This document shows, one piece after another, positions 19,131 to 27,232 of a stretch of DNA of 64,000 nucleotides. The DNA is taken from NCBI RefSeq assembly GCF_024623455.1, contig NZ_JANIPJ010000008.1, positions 124,001 through 188,000 on the forward strand, read 5' to 3'. This DNA is from Paenibacillus soyae (GTDB taxonomy: Bacteria > Bacillota > Bacilli > Paenibacillales > Paenibacillaceae). The notes under the pieces were generated by a model. It had not been told where the DNA came from and ran no database searches. It saw only the letters and a program-made list of their open reading frames with translations. A program made the translations under genes and the position numbers. Position 1 is the stretch's first letter. Every line of letters starts with the position of its first letter.

Positions 19131-20291
19131 TCATAATGCCTCCTCCACATTAGGCCTCTTACTTGGCTTAATAACCCATGTTCCTCCGACAAGGAATACC
19201 CCGCTAAGTATAAATACGGATAGAAGTCCTGCTGAGGAACCGATCAAGCCGAAGAAGAGAGGAGCCACGATCTGGGAGGCTCTGTTGACGGTTAATCTAA
19301 GACCAAGCACCTCTCCCGTGCGGGAATTCGGAGACGCATTATAAGTCGTCGTCATGGATAGAGGCTGACTGCAGCCGAGTCCGGCTCCCATACAAGCGCT
19401 CAGCACCGCGAGTACCAGAATATGATCCCAGATCGGCAGGAGCAGGAAGCAGATGCCGGCGACGAAGATAGAGGCCATCAACACATAATCACGTCCGAAG
19501 GCGTTCGTCAGCTTGGTTAGAAAGAAGCGCACGACTACCATCATCAACCCTTGAAGGGTTAATATCCAGCCAATGGAGGAAGCCGAGATATCCATTCCTT
19601 GGGCATACAAGGGGAAATAAGCGACAAAGATATCGCGGCTGTATAAGGCTAGCGCGCTCGAAATCATCGCCTTGCGCAGCTGCGGAATCTTCAGAAGCCC
19701 CAGGGAGGATAATAAAGTGGCTTCAGCCGGAGCAGTTGTTTTGCCAGAAGCTTGGAGACGCCAGGCCAATATGAACGCAATGATACACAATACTAGAGAA
19801 GCTGCAAAGACGGACGGATAGGAGATATGCTCCGCCATATAGCCGCCAGCTACAGGTCCAGCCACCGCTCCCACCGAAACGGCGGTTGAGAACATGCTGA
19901 AATAGTAATCCCGCTTATGCGGGGGAGCAGCATTCCCCAGAAGATTTTGCAAGGAAAGCACAATGAGAACATGAGAGATACCCACAATAATCTGCGAAAG
20001 ATAAAGCGCCCAAAGCGAATCAATCAGCGCGGGTATGGTCATACCTGTCCCAACTCCGATAAAGCCGCTTAATACCGGAAGCCGGTCCCCGACCTTGTCC
20101 GCAATTCTTCCTGCATAGATGGAGAGGAATAATGGAATCAATGCGTATGCTGCGGTTAAGTATCCAATTTCAAGAGTAGAAGCGCCGAGCTCGGCTCCGT
20201 ACAAGGTCACGATGGGGCGGGTCATATTCAAGATCATCTGAAAGCAAAAAATAGCGATCAGTATAATTCGAAAGCTCATAGCGGCGCGCAA
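19131..20291 (-). CDS. MFS transporter
   Basis: A 386-aa major facilitator protein with about twelve hydrophobic segments. The loop 2-3 signature is seen as YAGRIADKVGDRLPVLSG (about residues 59-76). The TTG start at 20291 is seven bases after AGGAGGGG. It is oriented against both neighbours, between the sulfatase and the GH50 gene. Substrate is not readable: a sugar or drug/sugar-efflux role are both possible. Its place inside the glycan locus suggests handling of a released monosaccharide or its product. Confidence 0.85.
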   Translation of the reverse strand: MRAAMSFRIILIAIFCFQMILNMTRPIVTLYGAELGASTLEIGYLTAAYALIPLFLSIYAGRIADKVGDRLPVLSGFIGVGTGMTIPALIDSLWALYLSQIIVGISHVLIVLSLQNLLGNAAPPHKRDYYFSMFSTAVSVGAVAGPVAGGYMAEHISYPSVFAASLVLCIIAFILAWRLQASGKTTAPAEATLLSSLGLLKIPQLRKAMISSALALYSRDIFVAYFPLYAQGMDISASSIGWILTLQGLMMVVVRFFLTKLTNAFGRDYVLMASIFVAGICFLLLPIWDHILVLAVLSACMGAGLGCSQPLSMTTTYNASPNSRTGEVLGLRLTVNRASQIVAPLFFGLIGSSAGLLSVFILSGVFLVGGTWVIKPSKRPNVEEAL

Positions 20292-20391
20292 GAATGATCC
20301 CCTCCTAAATACGTACGGGAACCATTATATCATGATTGCTTTTGACGAACTGTACATGGTTTTTCCATATAAAAAAGCTAAAATTTTCATA

Positions 20392-20432
20392 TTGGATCAG
20401 AATGCCAATCCTTTACAATGAAAGCGCATCCA
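20392..20432 (+). promoter_or_regulatory. Promoter of the GH50 gene with cre-like site at the start point
   Basis: TTGGAT (20392-20397) and TACAAT (20414-20419) are 16 bases apart. TGAAAGCGCATCCA (20419-20432) fits the cre consensus with two mismatches and would overlap the transcription start, a classic repression position. Confidence 0.5.
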
Positions 20433-20514
20433 AGAATTGCGAGTAAAGGGGAGAGGAGGACAGCTTAACAATAACGGGCAAACCATATCACATGAATTTG
20501 GGAGGTAATAAAAT

Positions 20515-23190
20515 TTGAAGCGACTATTTGCAGGCCTGCTTACCTTGGCTATGATTGCAGGGCTGGCGGGACAGCCTGGCACAGCCAACGCAGCCACCCC
20601 GTTCCCTACTTTGAACTTCGATAATGGCGTAATCCCCTCTTATGTAACAGGCTCGAACGCTACACTTCAGATTGTAACGAATACGACAGGGTCTAAGGCG
20701 CTCAAGGTCAACTACGCCGTTGCGGACTTCCCCTCCGTGAAGTTTGCGCCCGCCACACCATGGAGTGTAGGCTCCGGCAATGCGATTGCCTTCGAGCTGA
20801 CGAATGTAAGTAATAAGGATATTACATTCTACCTGCGTGTGGATGACAGTGCCCAAGCCGACGGCGTGAAGGATTCTATCGTTAGTCAGGCGGTAGCGAA
20901 GGCCGGGACGACTAACCAATATTTTCTAAGTCTCAACTCCGCGGTGCTGGATTTGGGCATGCGCTTCCTGCCGCCTAATCCTGCCGGCTTACAGATGGGA
21001 TATGCATGGGGAGATAAGTCTATTAATCCCGCCAATGTTGTGTCCTTGCAATTTTTTCAGATGTATCCCAGCACTGCTACAGCCCTGGTCATTGACAATT
21101 TGAGAGTGATCCAGGACCCCAATTCCAATCTAAGCTACTTGAACGGCATTGTCGATAAGTATGGTCAGTATTCAGGGGCAAGCTGGAGCGAGAAGATCAA
21201 CAGTGACCAGGATCTCTTGAACGATAAAGCAGAGGAGGCGCTTGCGCTTAACGGTTCACAGCCCATTGCTACAAGCCAATACGGAGGGTGGAAGAACGGT
21301 CCCAAGCTGCAAGCGACAGGTCGATTCAGGGTTGCTCAATATGGTGGCAAGTGGACATTGGTTGATCCTGAAGGGTACTTATTCTTCTCGACTGGTGTGG
21401 ACGTCGTCCGCTTGGATGATATGCACACCTGGATCTCGGGACGGGATGCGATGTTCAAGGACCTTCCGGCCCAAAACAGCTCACTCGGCGAGCACTTCCG
21501 TTATACAACGACAGTAGGCAGCCCGCCGCTGGGACAAACCGAGGGCTGGCTGTTCAATCACTATTCCGCGAACCTGGAACGCAAATACGGAACCGATTAT
21601 ATCAATAAGTGGAAGGATGTATCCGTGGCCCGCTTCAAAAATTGGGGCTTCAACTCGCTTGGCAATTGGTCGGAGCCAACGCTGTTCTTCGGCAAGGGCT
21701 CCCAGCACAAGCTGGCGTATGTGGCCAATGGCTGGACGAGCTGGGGAACCCACACTACCATTCCAAGCGGGGAGTGGGGAGGGGTTGCCGACCCGTACGA
21801 TCCGCAGTTCACGGTCAGTGTCAACGATATGGTGCAGAATCAGATTGTTGCGTATGGCGTCGCGCAGGACCCGTGGCTTATCGGCATTTATGTAGATAAT
21901 GAAATCCCTTGGGGCAGTCCTGCTACTACACAGAGCAAATATTTGCTTATCAGCAACCTGTTAGCCATGAATGCTGCTGACAGCAAAAGCTATGCCAAAC
22001 GTGCCATGATTGCCCATCTGAAGACCAAATACAGCAACAACATTGCAGCATTAAACGCCCAGTGGGGCACTTCATTCGCTTCCTTCTCAGCAATGGACGC
22101 GCCGTTCAAGCCGGCGCAAATCTCAAACGGCATGCTTCCCGACTATTCAGCGATGCTGAAGCTTCTGGCAAAAAAATATTTCAGCATCGTAGATGCCGCC
22201 TTGACCCAAGCGTTGCCCAATACCCTGTATCTGGGTTCACGGTTTGCGGAATGGGGCATTAGCAAGGAGGTTCAAGAGGCTGCCGCGGAATATGTGGATG
22301 TGGTGAGCTACAACGTCTATAAGGAGTCTGTTAACGGCCATAGCTGGATGGATATCGCTGCGCTGAACAAGCCTGCTATTGTAGGAGAGTTTGCCTTCGG
22401 ATCCAATGATAGAGGTATGTTCGGAACGGGTCCGAACTCGGAATCCGCCGCGTCAAGCCAGCAGTATCGAGCGTCCAAATTTACGAATTATATGAATGCC
22501 GCCTTGAAAAATCCTTATTTTGTCGGCGCGCATTGGTTCCAATATGTGGATGAGCCGCTGCTTGGCCGTCATTGGGACGGCGAAAATTACAATCTGGGCT
22601 TTGTAGATGTAGCCGACGTTCCGTATGCTCCTCTTGTCAATGCCGCGAAAACGGTTCACGCTCAAGCCTATGCCACAAGATTCGGCAGCACAGGGAATAC
22701 GAAGATATCCTTCGAAGCCTCGGAGAATCTATCCCTGATCAGCGCTTATAATCAAGCGACTATTCAATATGTGTCACAAGGCGCAACCGATGGTGTTCGC
22801 GCTATGAAGGTCAATGTAGGCACTCTCGATACGGTGTATGCCGGAGTAGAGTTCAAACCTGCTTCGCCATGGAATCTGGGAGCTGCGCCATCCATCACGG
22901 CAGATGTGACCAACCCAACCGCACTGCCGATACAGCTCCGATGCAACGTGCTGGATAACAATGGACAGCTGAGAACGTTTTATTTTACCGTAAATGCCAA
23001 TGCTTCTCGCACCATTACGATGGACAGCTTCGGCGCTTCGCCTGCCCAAACGTCTGGGGCTGACGGTTATTGGGGAGCGACAAACGGATTGTCGACGGCC
23101 CAAATCAATTCCATCAGCTTCTACTTGTGGGAGGACGCGCCGCAAAGCGGGAATTCGTTTATTGTAGATAAGGTGCTGATATCCAAGTAA
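20515..23190 (+). CDS. Secreted GH50-type beta-agarase
   Basis: An 891-aa secreted enzyme with TTG start at 20515 after GGGAGG. Signal peptide about residues 1-27 (ends TANA-A). The catalytic part (about 245-720) has features I associate with GH50: LQATGRFRVAQYGGKWTLVD, GYLFFSTGVD, FKNWGFNSLGNWS, IGIYVDNEIPWG with Glu463 (likely acid/base) and IVGEFAFGS with Glu625 (likely nucleophile). GH50 agarases release neoagaro-oligosaccharides, often neoagarobiose, from agarose. The N-terminal region (about 32-200) and the C-terminal region (about 725-890) look like two copies of the same beta-sandwich, probably carbohydrate-binding. It lies at the end of the glycan locus, next to the mobile module, and has its own promoter and terminator. 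Confidence 0.85.
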   Translation: MKRLFAGLLTLAMIAGLAGQPGTANAATPFPTLNFDNGVIPSYVTGSNATLQIVTNTTGSKALKVNYAVADFPSVKFAPATPWSVGSGNAIAFELTNVSNKDITFYLRVDDSAQADGVKDSIVSQAVAKAGTTNQYFLSLNSAVLDLGMRFLPPNPAGLQMGYAWGDKSINPANVVSLQFFQMYPSTATALVIDNLRVIQDPNSNLSYLNGIVDKYGQYSGASWSEKINSDQDLLNDKAEEALALNGSQPIATSQYGGWKNGPKLQATGRFRVAQYGGKWTLVDPEGYLFFSTGVDVVRLDDMHTWISGRDAMFKDLPAQNSSLGEHFRYTTTVGSPPLGQTEGWLFNHYSANLERKYGTDYINKWKDVSVARFKNWGFNSLGNWSEPTLFFGKGSQHKLAYVANGWTSWGTHTTIPSGEWGGVADPYDPQFTVSVNDMVQNQIVAYGVAQDPWLIGIYVDNEIPWGSPATTQSKYLLISNLLAMNAADSKSYAKRAMIAHLKTKYSNNIAALNAQWGTSFASFSAMDAPFKPAQISNGMLPDYSAMLKLLAKKYFSIVDAALTQALPNTLYLGSRFAEWGISKEVQEAAAEYVDVVSYNVYKESVNGHSWMDIAALNKPAIVGEFAFGSNDRGMFGTGPNSESAASSQQYRASKFTNYMNAALKNPYFVGAHWFQYVDEPLLGRHWDGENYNLGFVDVADVPYAPLVNAAKTVHAQAYATRFGSTGNTKISFEASENLSLISAYNQATIQYVSQGATDGVRAMKVNVGTLDTVYAGVEFKPASPWNLGAAPSITADVTNPTALPIQLRCNVLDNNGQLRTFYFTVNANASRTITMDSFGASPAQTSGADGYWGATNGLSTAQINSISFYLWEDAPQSGNSFIVDKVLISK

Positions 23191-23272
23191 TAGATCGTCG
23201 TTTGCAGCAAGAGCAATTATGAATGTCGAATACATTCTATGAAGGTGATAGAAGTATTTCGCTTTGCGGTAG

Positions 23273-23312
23273 AAAGCCCGATTGCCAAGTGTTCTTGGTC
23301 ATCGGGCTTTAC
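23273..23312 (+). terminator. Terminator after the GH50 gene
   Basis: A perfect 10-bp outer stem (23273-23282 with 23301-23310) and an inner pairing of GCCAAG with CTTGGT, then a short T stretch. Confidence 0.75.
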
Positions 23313-23476
23313 TTATATCATGCGGTTACCTCGCCCTGTCCTCCCACTTAAGGAAGACATCAAAGATCCAAATTATTATGCGAATTGATATACAGACTAT
23401 GGGACGGTTAATTTTATTAGAATATCTAATTGGTAAGCACTTTTAGAGAGTCGTCTCCTAATGATAAGGATGTTGA

Positions 23477-24736
23477 TTAATTCAAACGACTATGTTTTAG
23501 ATAAATCTTCGACTCAACCCCACTATCCTGCGGCTTGTACAATGAGAGCCCCGTAAGTTGTTCCGGTAAATACGTATTGTTATCTCTCTGCAGATCGATT
23601 GGATTTTCATATATTCTCGATCCATCCCGAATGGATTCAGGAACGGGATAGGACTTATGGTTTTTAACAGTCTCGAAAGCACGAGCGATCGCTTTGTAAG
23701 CGGAGTTTGATTTAGGACTTTCGCATAAGTAGATGACAGCTTGCGCAAGAGGGATGCGACCTTCCGGCATCCCGAGAAAATGGACAGCATCCTTGGCGCT
23801 TAACGCGATTTGGAGCGCATGGGGGTTTGCCATCCCAATATCTTCACTGGAATGAACAACGATCCTTCTAGCTATATAAATAGGATCGACTCCTGAGTCG
23901 AGTAATCTTGCCATCCAGTACAGGGCTGCATCCGTTTGGCCACCACGAATGCTTTTGCAGAAAGCCGATGTCAGGTTGTACATATCAGTCTTATTTATGC
24001 TGTTAATTCTCTCCTGAAAGGCTTGTTGGACCATCGTTAAGGTGATTTCATTACCTATTGAGGCAAGATAAGCAGCGTTCTCCAATGCATTTAAGGCATT
24101 TCGTATATCGCCGTTGCTAACGTCGGACAAATACTCTATGGCATCGGTAGCAATTGAGAGCTTCATATTCCCTAATCCTCGAATTTCATCCTTAAGCGCA
24201 CGAAGTATTAATTCTTTTATGTCTTGATTATCCAAGGCTTCCAGTTTGTACACTCGGCAACGGGAGACTAAGGGGGGAATCAAATCGTGCTGGATGGATT
24301 CCGTCGTGGCTCCGATGAGTGTAATAGTGCCGTTCTCAACAACGGGCAAAAGGGCTTCCTGAACATTTGTTCTCATGGAATGAATCTCATCAATGAAAAC
24401 AATCGTTTTTTTATTATAGAGTTTCAAATTATCCAGTGCTATGGTGAATACATCTCGTAATTCTGAAACACTCAATGAAACGGCGTTTAGCTTGATAAAT
24501 TCTGAAGCGGTGTGATTATTTATAACGATCGCCAAGCTAGTTTTCCCTGAAGATGGAGGTCCCTGTAAAATCATAGATGTTACTTTGTCCTGTTCAATTA
24601 AACTTCGAAGTAACTTTCCTTTTGCAATCAAATGACGCTGCCCGATCAAGTCATCCAAATGTTGAGGACGGAACTTCTCGGACAATGGCTTGTAGCTGAA
24701 ATTTGAATCTTGAAGATTAAGGTCAAATAAGTCCAT
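23477..24736 (-). CDS. rarA: Element-encoded RarA/MgsA-like AAA+ ATPase
   Basis: A full-length 419-aa member of the RarA family, clamp-loader-like AAA+ ATPases that act at stalled replication forks with SSB. Walker A is GPPSSGKTS (59-67, Lys65), Walker B is IVFIDEIH (112-119, Asp116/Glu117), sensor 1 lies in GATTES (142-147), the lid contains DIRNALNALENA, and the C-terminal tetramerisation part has SEDIGMANPHAL and ESPKSNSAYKAI. It is the last gene of the recombinase operon, 49 bases after the coiled-coil gene, and shares the low GC of that operon, so it belongs to the element and is not a relocated host gene. The host rarA is broken at the other end of the element, so this copy probably replaces it. 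At the spot where the host gene reads TENPFHH it reads TESIQHD. Confidence 0.88.
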   Translation of the reverse strand: MDLFDLNLQDSNFSYKPLSEKFRPQHLDDLIGQRHLIAKGKLLRSLIEQDKVTSMILQGPPSSGKTSLAIVINNHTASEFIKLNAVSLSVSELRDVFTIALDNLKLYNKKTIVFIDEIHSMRTNVQEALLPVVENGTITLIGATTESIQHDLIPPLVSRCRVYKLEALDNQDIKELILRALKDEIRGLGNMKLSIATDAIEYLSDVSNGDIRNALNALENAAYLASIGNEITLTMVQQAFQERINSINKTDMYNLTSAFCKSIRGGQTDAALYWMARLLDSGVDPIYIARRIVVHSSEDIGMANPHALQIALSAKDAVHFLGMPEGRIPLAQAVIYLCESPKSNSAYKAIARAFETVKNHKSYPVPESIRDGSRIYENPIDLQRDNNTYLPEQLTGLSLYKPQDSGVESKIYLKHSRLN

Positions 24737-24785
24737 AATTACCGCCTACTTATATATGGTATAGTAAAAAAAATTATGATTAGCT

Positions 24786-25553
24786 CTACTCGGAGTTTTC
24801 TTTGTGCTGACTTCTACGTTCTCGCCAACTTTTTAGTACTGTTGTTTCTTTCTTGTTTTGGGAAGTATTAAATCCTGTATTTTCATTTGAGTCAGGAAAT
24901 AATGACCCCAAGTTGGTCAAGTTTGTCATAGCTTGTTGGTTTCGTTCATTCGCTTGAATAGCGATTTGGTTTACTAGTCCATATTTTTTTTGATATTCTG
25001 TTATATAACTGTTTTGAGCCATTTCAAGCGTAAATTTCTCGTACAACTTGATAGTTTCCGACAGTTCTTTTATCCTATTTTTTGATTGGTTTAGCTCTTC
25101 TGATAACTCGGTTACACTAGATTTTAGCTGTTGTTCTCTAGAGAGGCTTTCATGAAGCATAACTTCAATCGGTTGTAAATACTCCAGAAGTTTCCCGAGG
25201 TTGTGATGGTACTTCAAAGTTAAATCAGTAATGTTCGGTACTTCGAAATCCAAGGCTACTTCTTTCGAAAGGGTTGAAGGGAGAGGTTCGTTGGCTTGCT
25301 CAATGTATTTTCTACCGTAACTCCCCCATACATCCTTACTGAAGGCTATGGGGTATTTCTCCGGATTTTCCATATGCATTCGTTCACTAAATCGTACCAT
25401 ATGCGAAATTCGGAGGAGGCCGGAGAATGGGTGAAGCGTCTTATACTCATAAACTAAATTTTGTAGTTGTTGTTCCGTTTCCGAATTTTTATATTTTGCT
25501 GGCCTGCCCATTTTTGATTGGGGAGGAGCGTTAGTAGTGTATTCGTTTGTCAT
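24786..25553 (-). CDS. Small coiled-coil element protein, TnpC-like position
   Basis: A 255-aa protein without a domain I recognise. It begins with a basic GRPAKY segment (16-21), similar to an AT-hook, then a conserved-looking block at about 40-90 (HPFSGLLRISHMVRFSERM; WGSYGRKYIEQ), and a predicted coiled coil at about 135-182 rich in Leu/Glu/Lys heptads. The C-terminus is polar and basic. It lies 24 bases after the third recombinase gene. In Tn554-like elements the recombinases are followed by a short coiled-coil accessory gene (tnpC) that sets orientation and efficiency; position and composition suggest the same kind of role, but I see no direct homology. Confidence 0.6.
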   Translation of the reverse strand: MTNEYTTNAPPQSKMGRPAKYKNSETEQQLQNLVYEYKTLHPFSGLLRISHMVRFSERMHMENPEKYPIAFSKDVWGSYGRKYIEQANEPLPSTLSKEVALDFEVPNITDLTLKYHHNLGKLLEYLQPIEVMLHESLSREQQLKSSVTELSEELNQSKNRIKELSETIKLYEKFTLEMAQNSYITEYQKKYGLVNQIAIQANERNQQAMTNLTNLGSLFPDSNENTGFNTSQNKKETTVLKSWRERRSQHKENSE

Positions 25554-25577
25554 TTTGCTATGCCTCTCTGTGACATA

Positions 25578-27227
25578 TTAGATTATTTCTAAGTAAGATT
25601 GCAACTTTGCTAGATCGTGAATATCTCCATTTAATAACTTTGATTCTTTGGTGAGTAGTTCTTGCTCGAAAGGAGGGAAAGAATTCGTTTTATAGTCGTA
25701 ATCCATATCCTTTCTCAGACGTTCCATTGTTTCGAGTCGAACTTTAATCTGCTGTTTCTTAAGTTCGCTTATGTCTCTTAACTTCATCTCATTGGCATGT
25801 AGTTCCTCTAATGAAATCCACCATTTCTGACAAAATTGGCAGTACTCTGATTCACAGTTTTTGTTTGGATCGGTGCAGTTACCAATATCCATTTCTTCTA
25901 TGAAGTCAAAACTTTGTTTGCTCCGTAAAGCATTTGTTTTTGCTTGTTCCAATTCAATATTGGATACGACTTCATGAAATTCCGAAAACTTCTTAAGCTG
26001 AATCGTCTTGGTTAGATGGAAAACCTTGGATGCTGTAAAATAATCCATATGTTGTTGATAATGATATTGGGATTCTATATTACGATGACCACCTAGTCTT
26101 GCAATCGTTAAGGCGTTCATTCCTTGAAGCATTAAGTTACAAAATGCAAAGTGACGCGTATCATTCGGAGTAATTCTGTCCAAGTTAGTAATTTCAAATT
26201 TAATACCAATAATTTCATCATAAAATTTTTCGAGCAAGACGGACAAATTATCATAATGGAACACAAGAGGATTACGATTAATGTTCCAAGAATTCTTTTT
26301 TAAAAAAGAGCCTGTCGCATTGTAATGAATTAATGTTTCTGTGGTACCGAATTCTTCAGTGAGTGATATATATTCTTTAATTAATTTGTAAGTGGACGTA
26401 TTAATGGCAACCGAGTCTATAACCTCAACTTTCTTGTGAGTTCCTTTTTGCTTCTTCCTTGGAAGTTTAATATAACTGATTTCATCTTTTATATAGAGAC
26501 AATCCCGCGAGATATCGCAAAACTCCGCAGGCCGTAAAGGTATAATATTCGTTATCTTCCACCAAAGCAAGATAGGGAAATAGACAAATTTTTCTTTATC
26601 ATTCCAAATCTTGCTGAAATACTCTAATATCAAATGAAACTTCAAAACATCGGGATAATTCGGAAGAGTCCGAACGTTTCTCGGTAGTCGGAATTTATTC
26701 CGTATGATTCGCAACTCAATTAAATATTCCTCTCGAAATGGAAGATCACTATAGTCAAGAAAGTTGAGAGTTGTTCTCAGGATTCTTTCTTTTGCTGTTT
26801 CGCTTTCTAGATTGCTTATGTGGTCGATTAAGCTATCTAGCGCAGCTTCCTCGAAGCTATTGGTCAGATCTATAGTTTTATTTAAAATATGAACGTATTG
26901 CTGAACGGTAACGGGTTCAAGCACAATTAATTTTTCTAGTGCCCAACATTTCAAAGTATTTACGGCAGTTGTTGTTTTTGAAGTACGAACGATTGTATGA
27001 ACGGATTCCAAAGAAAACTTAATAGTTAGTTTTTGCCGATGAGCATTTGGCTTTAGAATCCAAACTTCGCTATCAAATGAGCCTCCAATAATCAGACCCT
27101 CTGCTTTTAACCTCTGAAAAAAAGATTTCGCTTCTATTATACTTGCTTTTCCCTTGTATAAGGATTCGGAGGTTTCATCAATTTCAATTTTATATCGTTG
27201 ATGCTGTCTTTGGGCCGATGAGACCAT
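25578..27227 (-). CDS. Tyrosine recombinase with C-terminal Cys cluster (third of trio)
   Basis: A 549-aa site-specific recombinase of the tyrosine (phage-integrase) family. The catalytic set is visible: Arg232 in IIPLRPAEF (box I), NDTRH with Arg358 (the usual His replaced by Asn or shifted), His381 in GGHRNIE, and nucleophile Tyr390 nine residues further, the normal spacing. A core-binding domain should occupy about 85-205. After the catalytic domain, Cys451, Cys458, Cys463 and Cys466 form a likely zinc site. It starts five bases after the stop of the 1325-aa gene, so the two are translated together. It is the most complete catalytic set of the three recombinases and may be the main strand-transfer enzyme. 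Confidence 0.85.
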   Translation of the reverse strand: MVSSAQRQHQRYKIEIDETSESLYKGKASIIEAKSFFQRLKAEGLIIGGSFDSEVWILKPNAHRQKLTIKFSLESVHTIVRTSKTTTAVNTLKCWALEKLIVLEPVTVQQYVHILNKTIDLTNSFEEAALDSLIDHISNLESETAKERILRTTLNFLDYSDLPFREEYLIELRIIRNKFRLPRNVRTLPNYPDVLKFHLILEYFSKIWNDKEKFVYFPILLWWKITNIIPLRPAEFCDISRDCLYIKDEISYIKLPRKKQKGTHKKVEVIDSVAINTSTYKLIKEYISLTEEFGTTETLIHYNATGSFLKKNSWNINRNPLVFHYDNLSVLLEKFYDEIIGIKFEITNLDRITPNDTRHFAFCNLMLQGMNALTIARLGGHRNIESQYHYQQHMDYFTASKVFHLTKTIQLKKFSEFHEVVSNIELEQAKTNALRSKQSFDFIEEMDIGNCTDPNKNCESEYCQFCQKWWISLEELHANEMKLRDISELKKQQIKVRLETMERLRKDMDYDYKTNSFPPFEQELLTKESKLLNGDIHDLAKLQSYLEII

Positions 27228-27232
27228 CCATT

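Noticed and set aside
23311..23331. Perfect left-end inverted repeat of the element
   Set aside because: Only CTTATA matches well; the rest of the motif is weak, and no rarA sequence follows on the left, so it is used only as a minimum border.
23477..24736. The RarA-like gene as a displaced piece of host rarA
   Set aside because: It is full length, low in GC like the recombinase operon, on the opposite strand, and differs from the host remnant throughout the shared C-terminal region.
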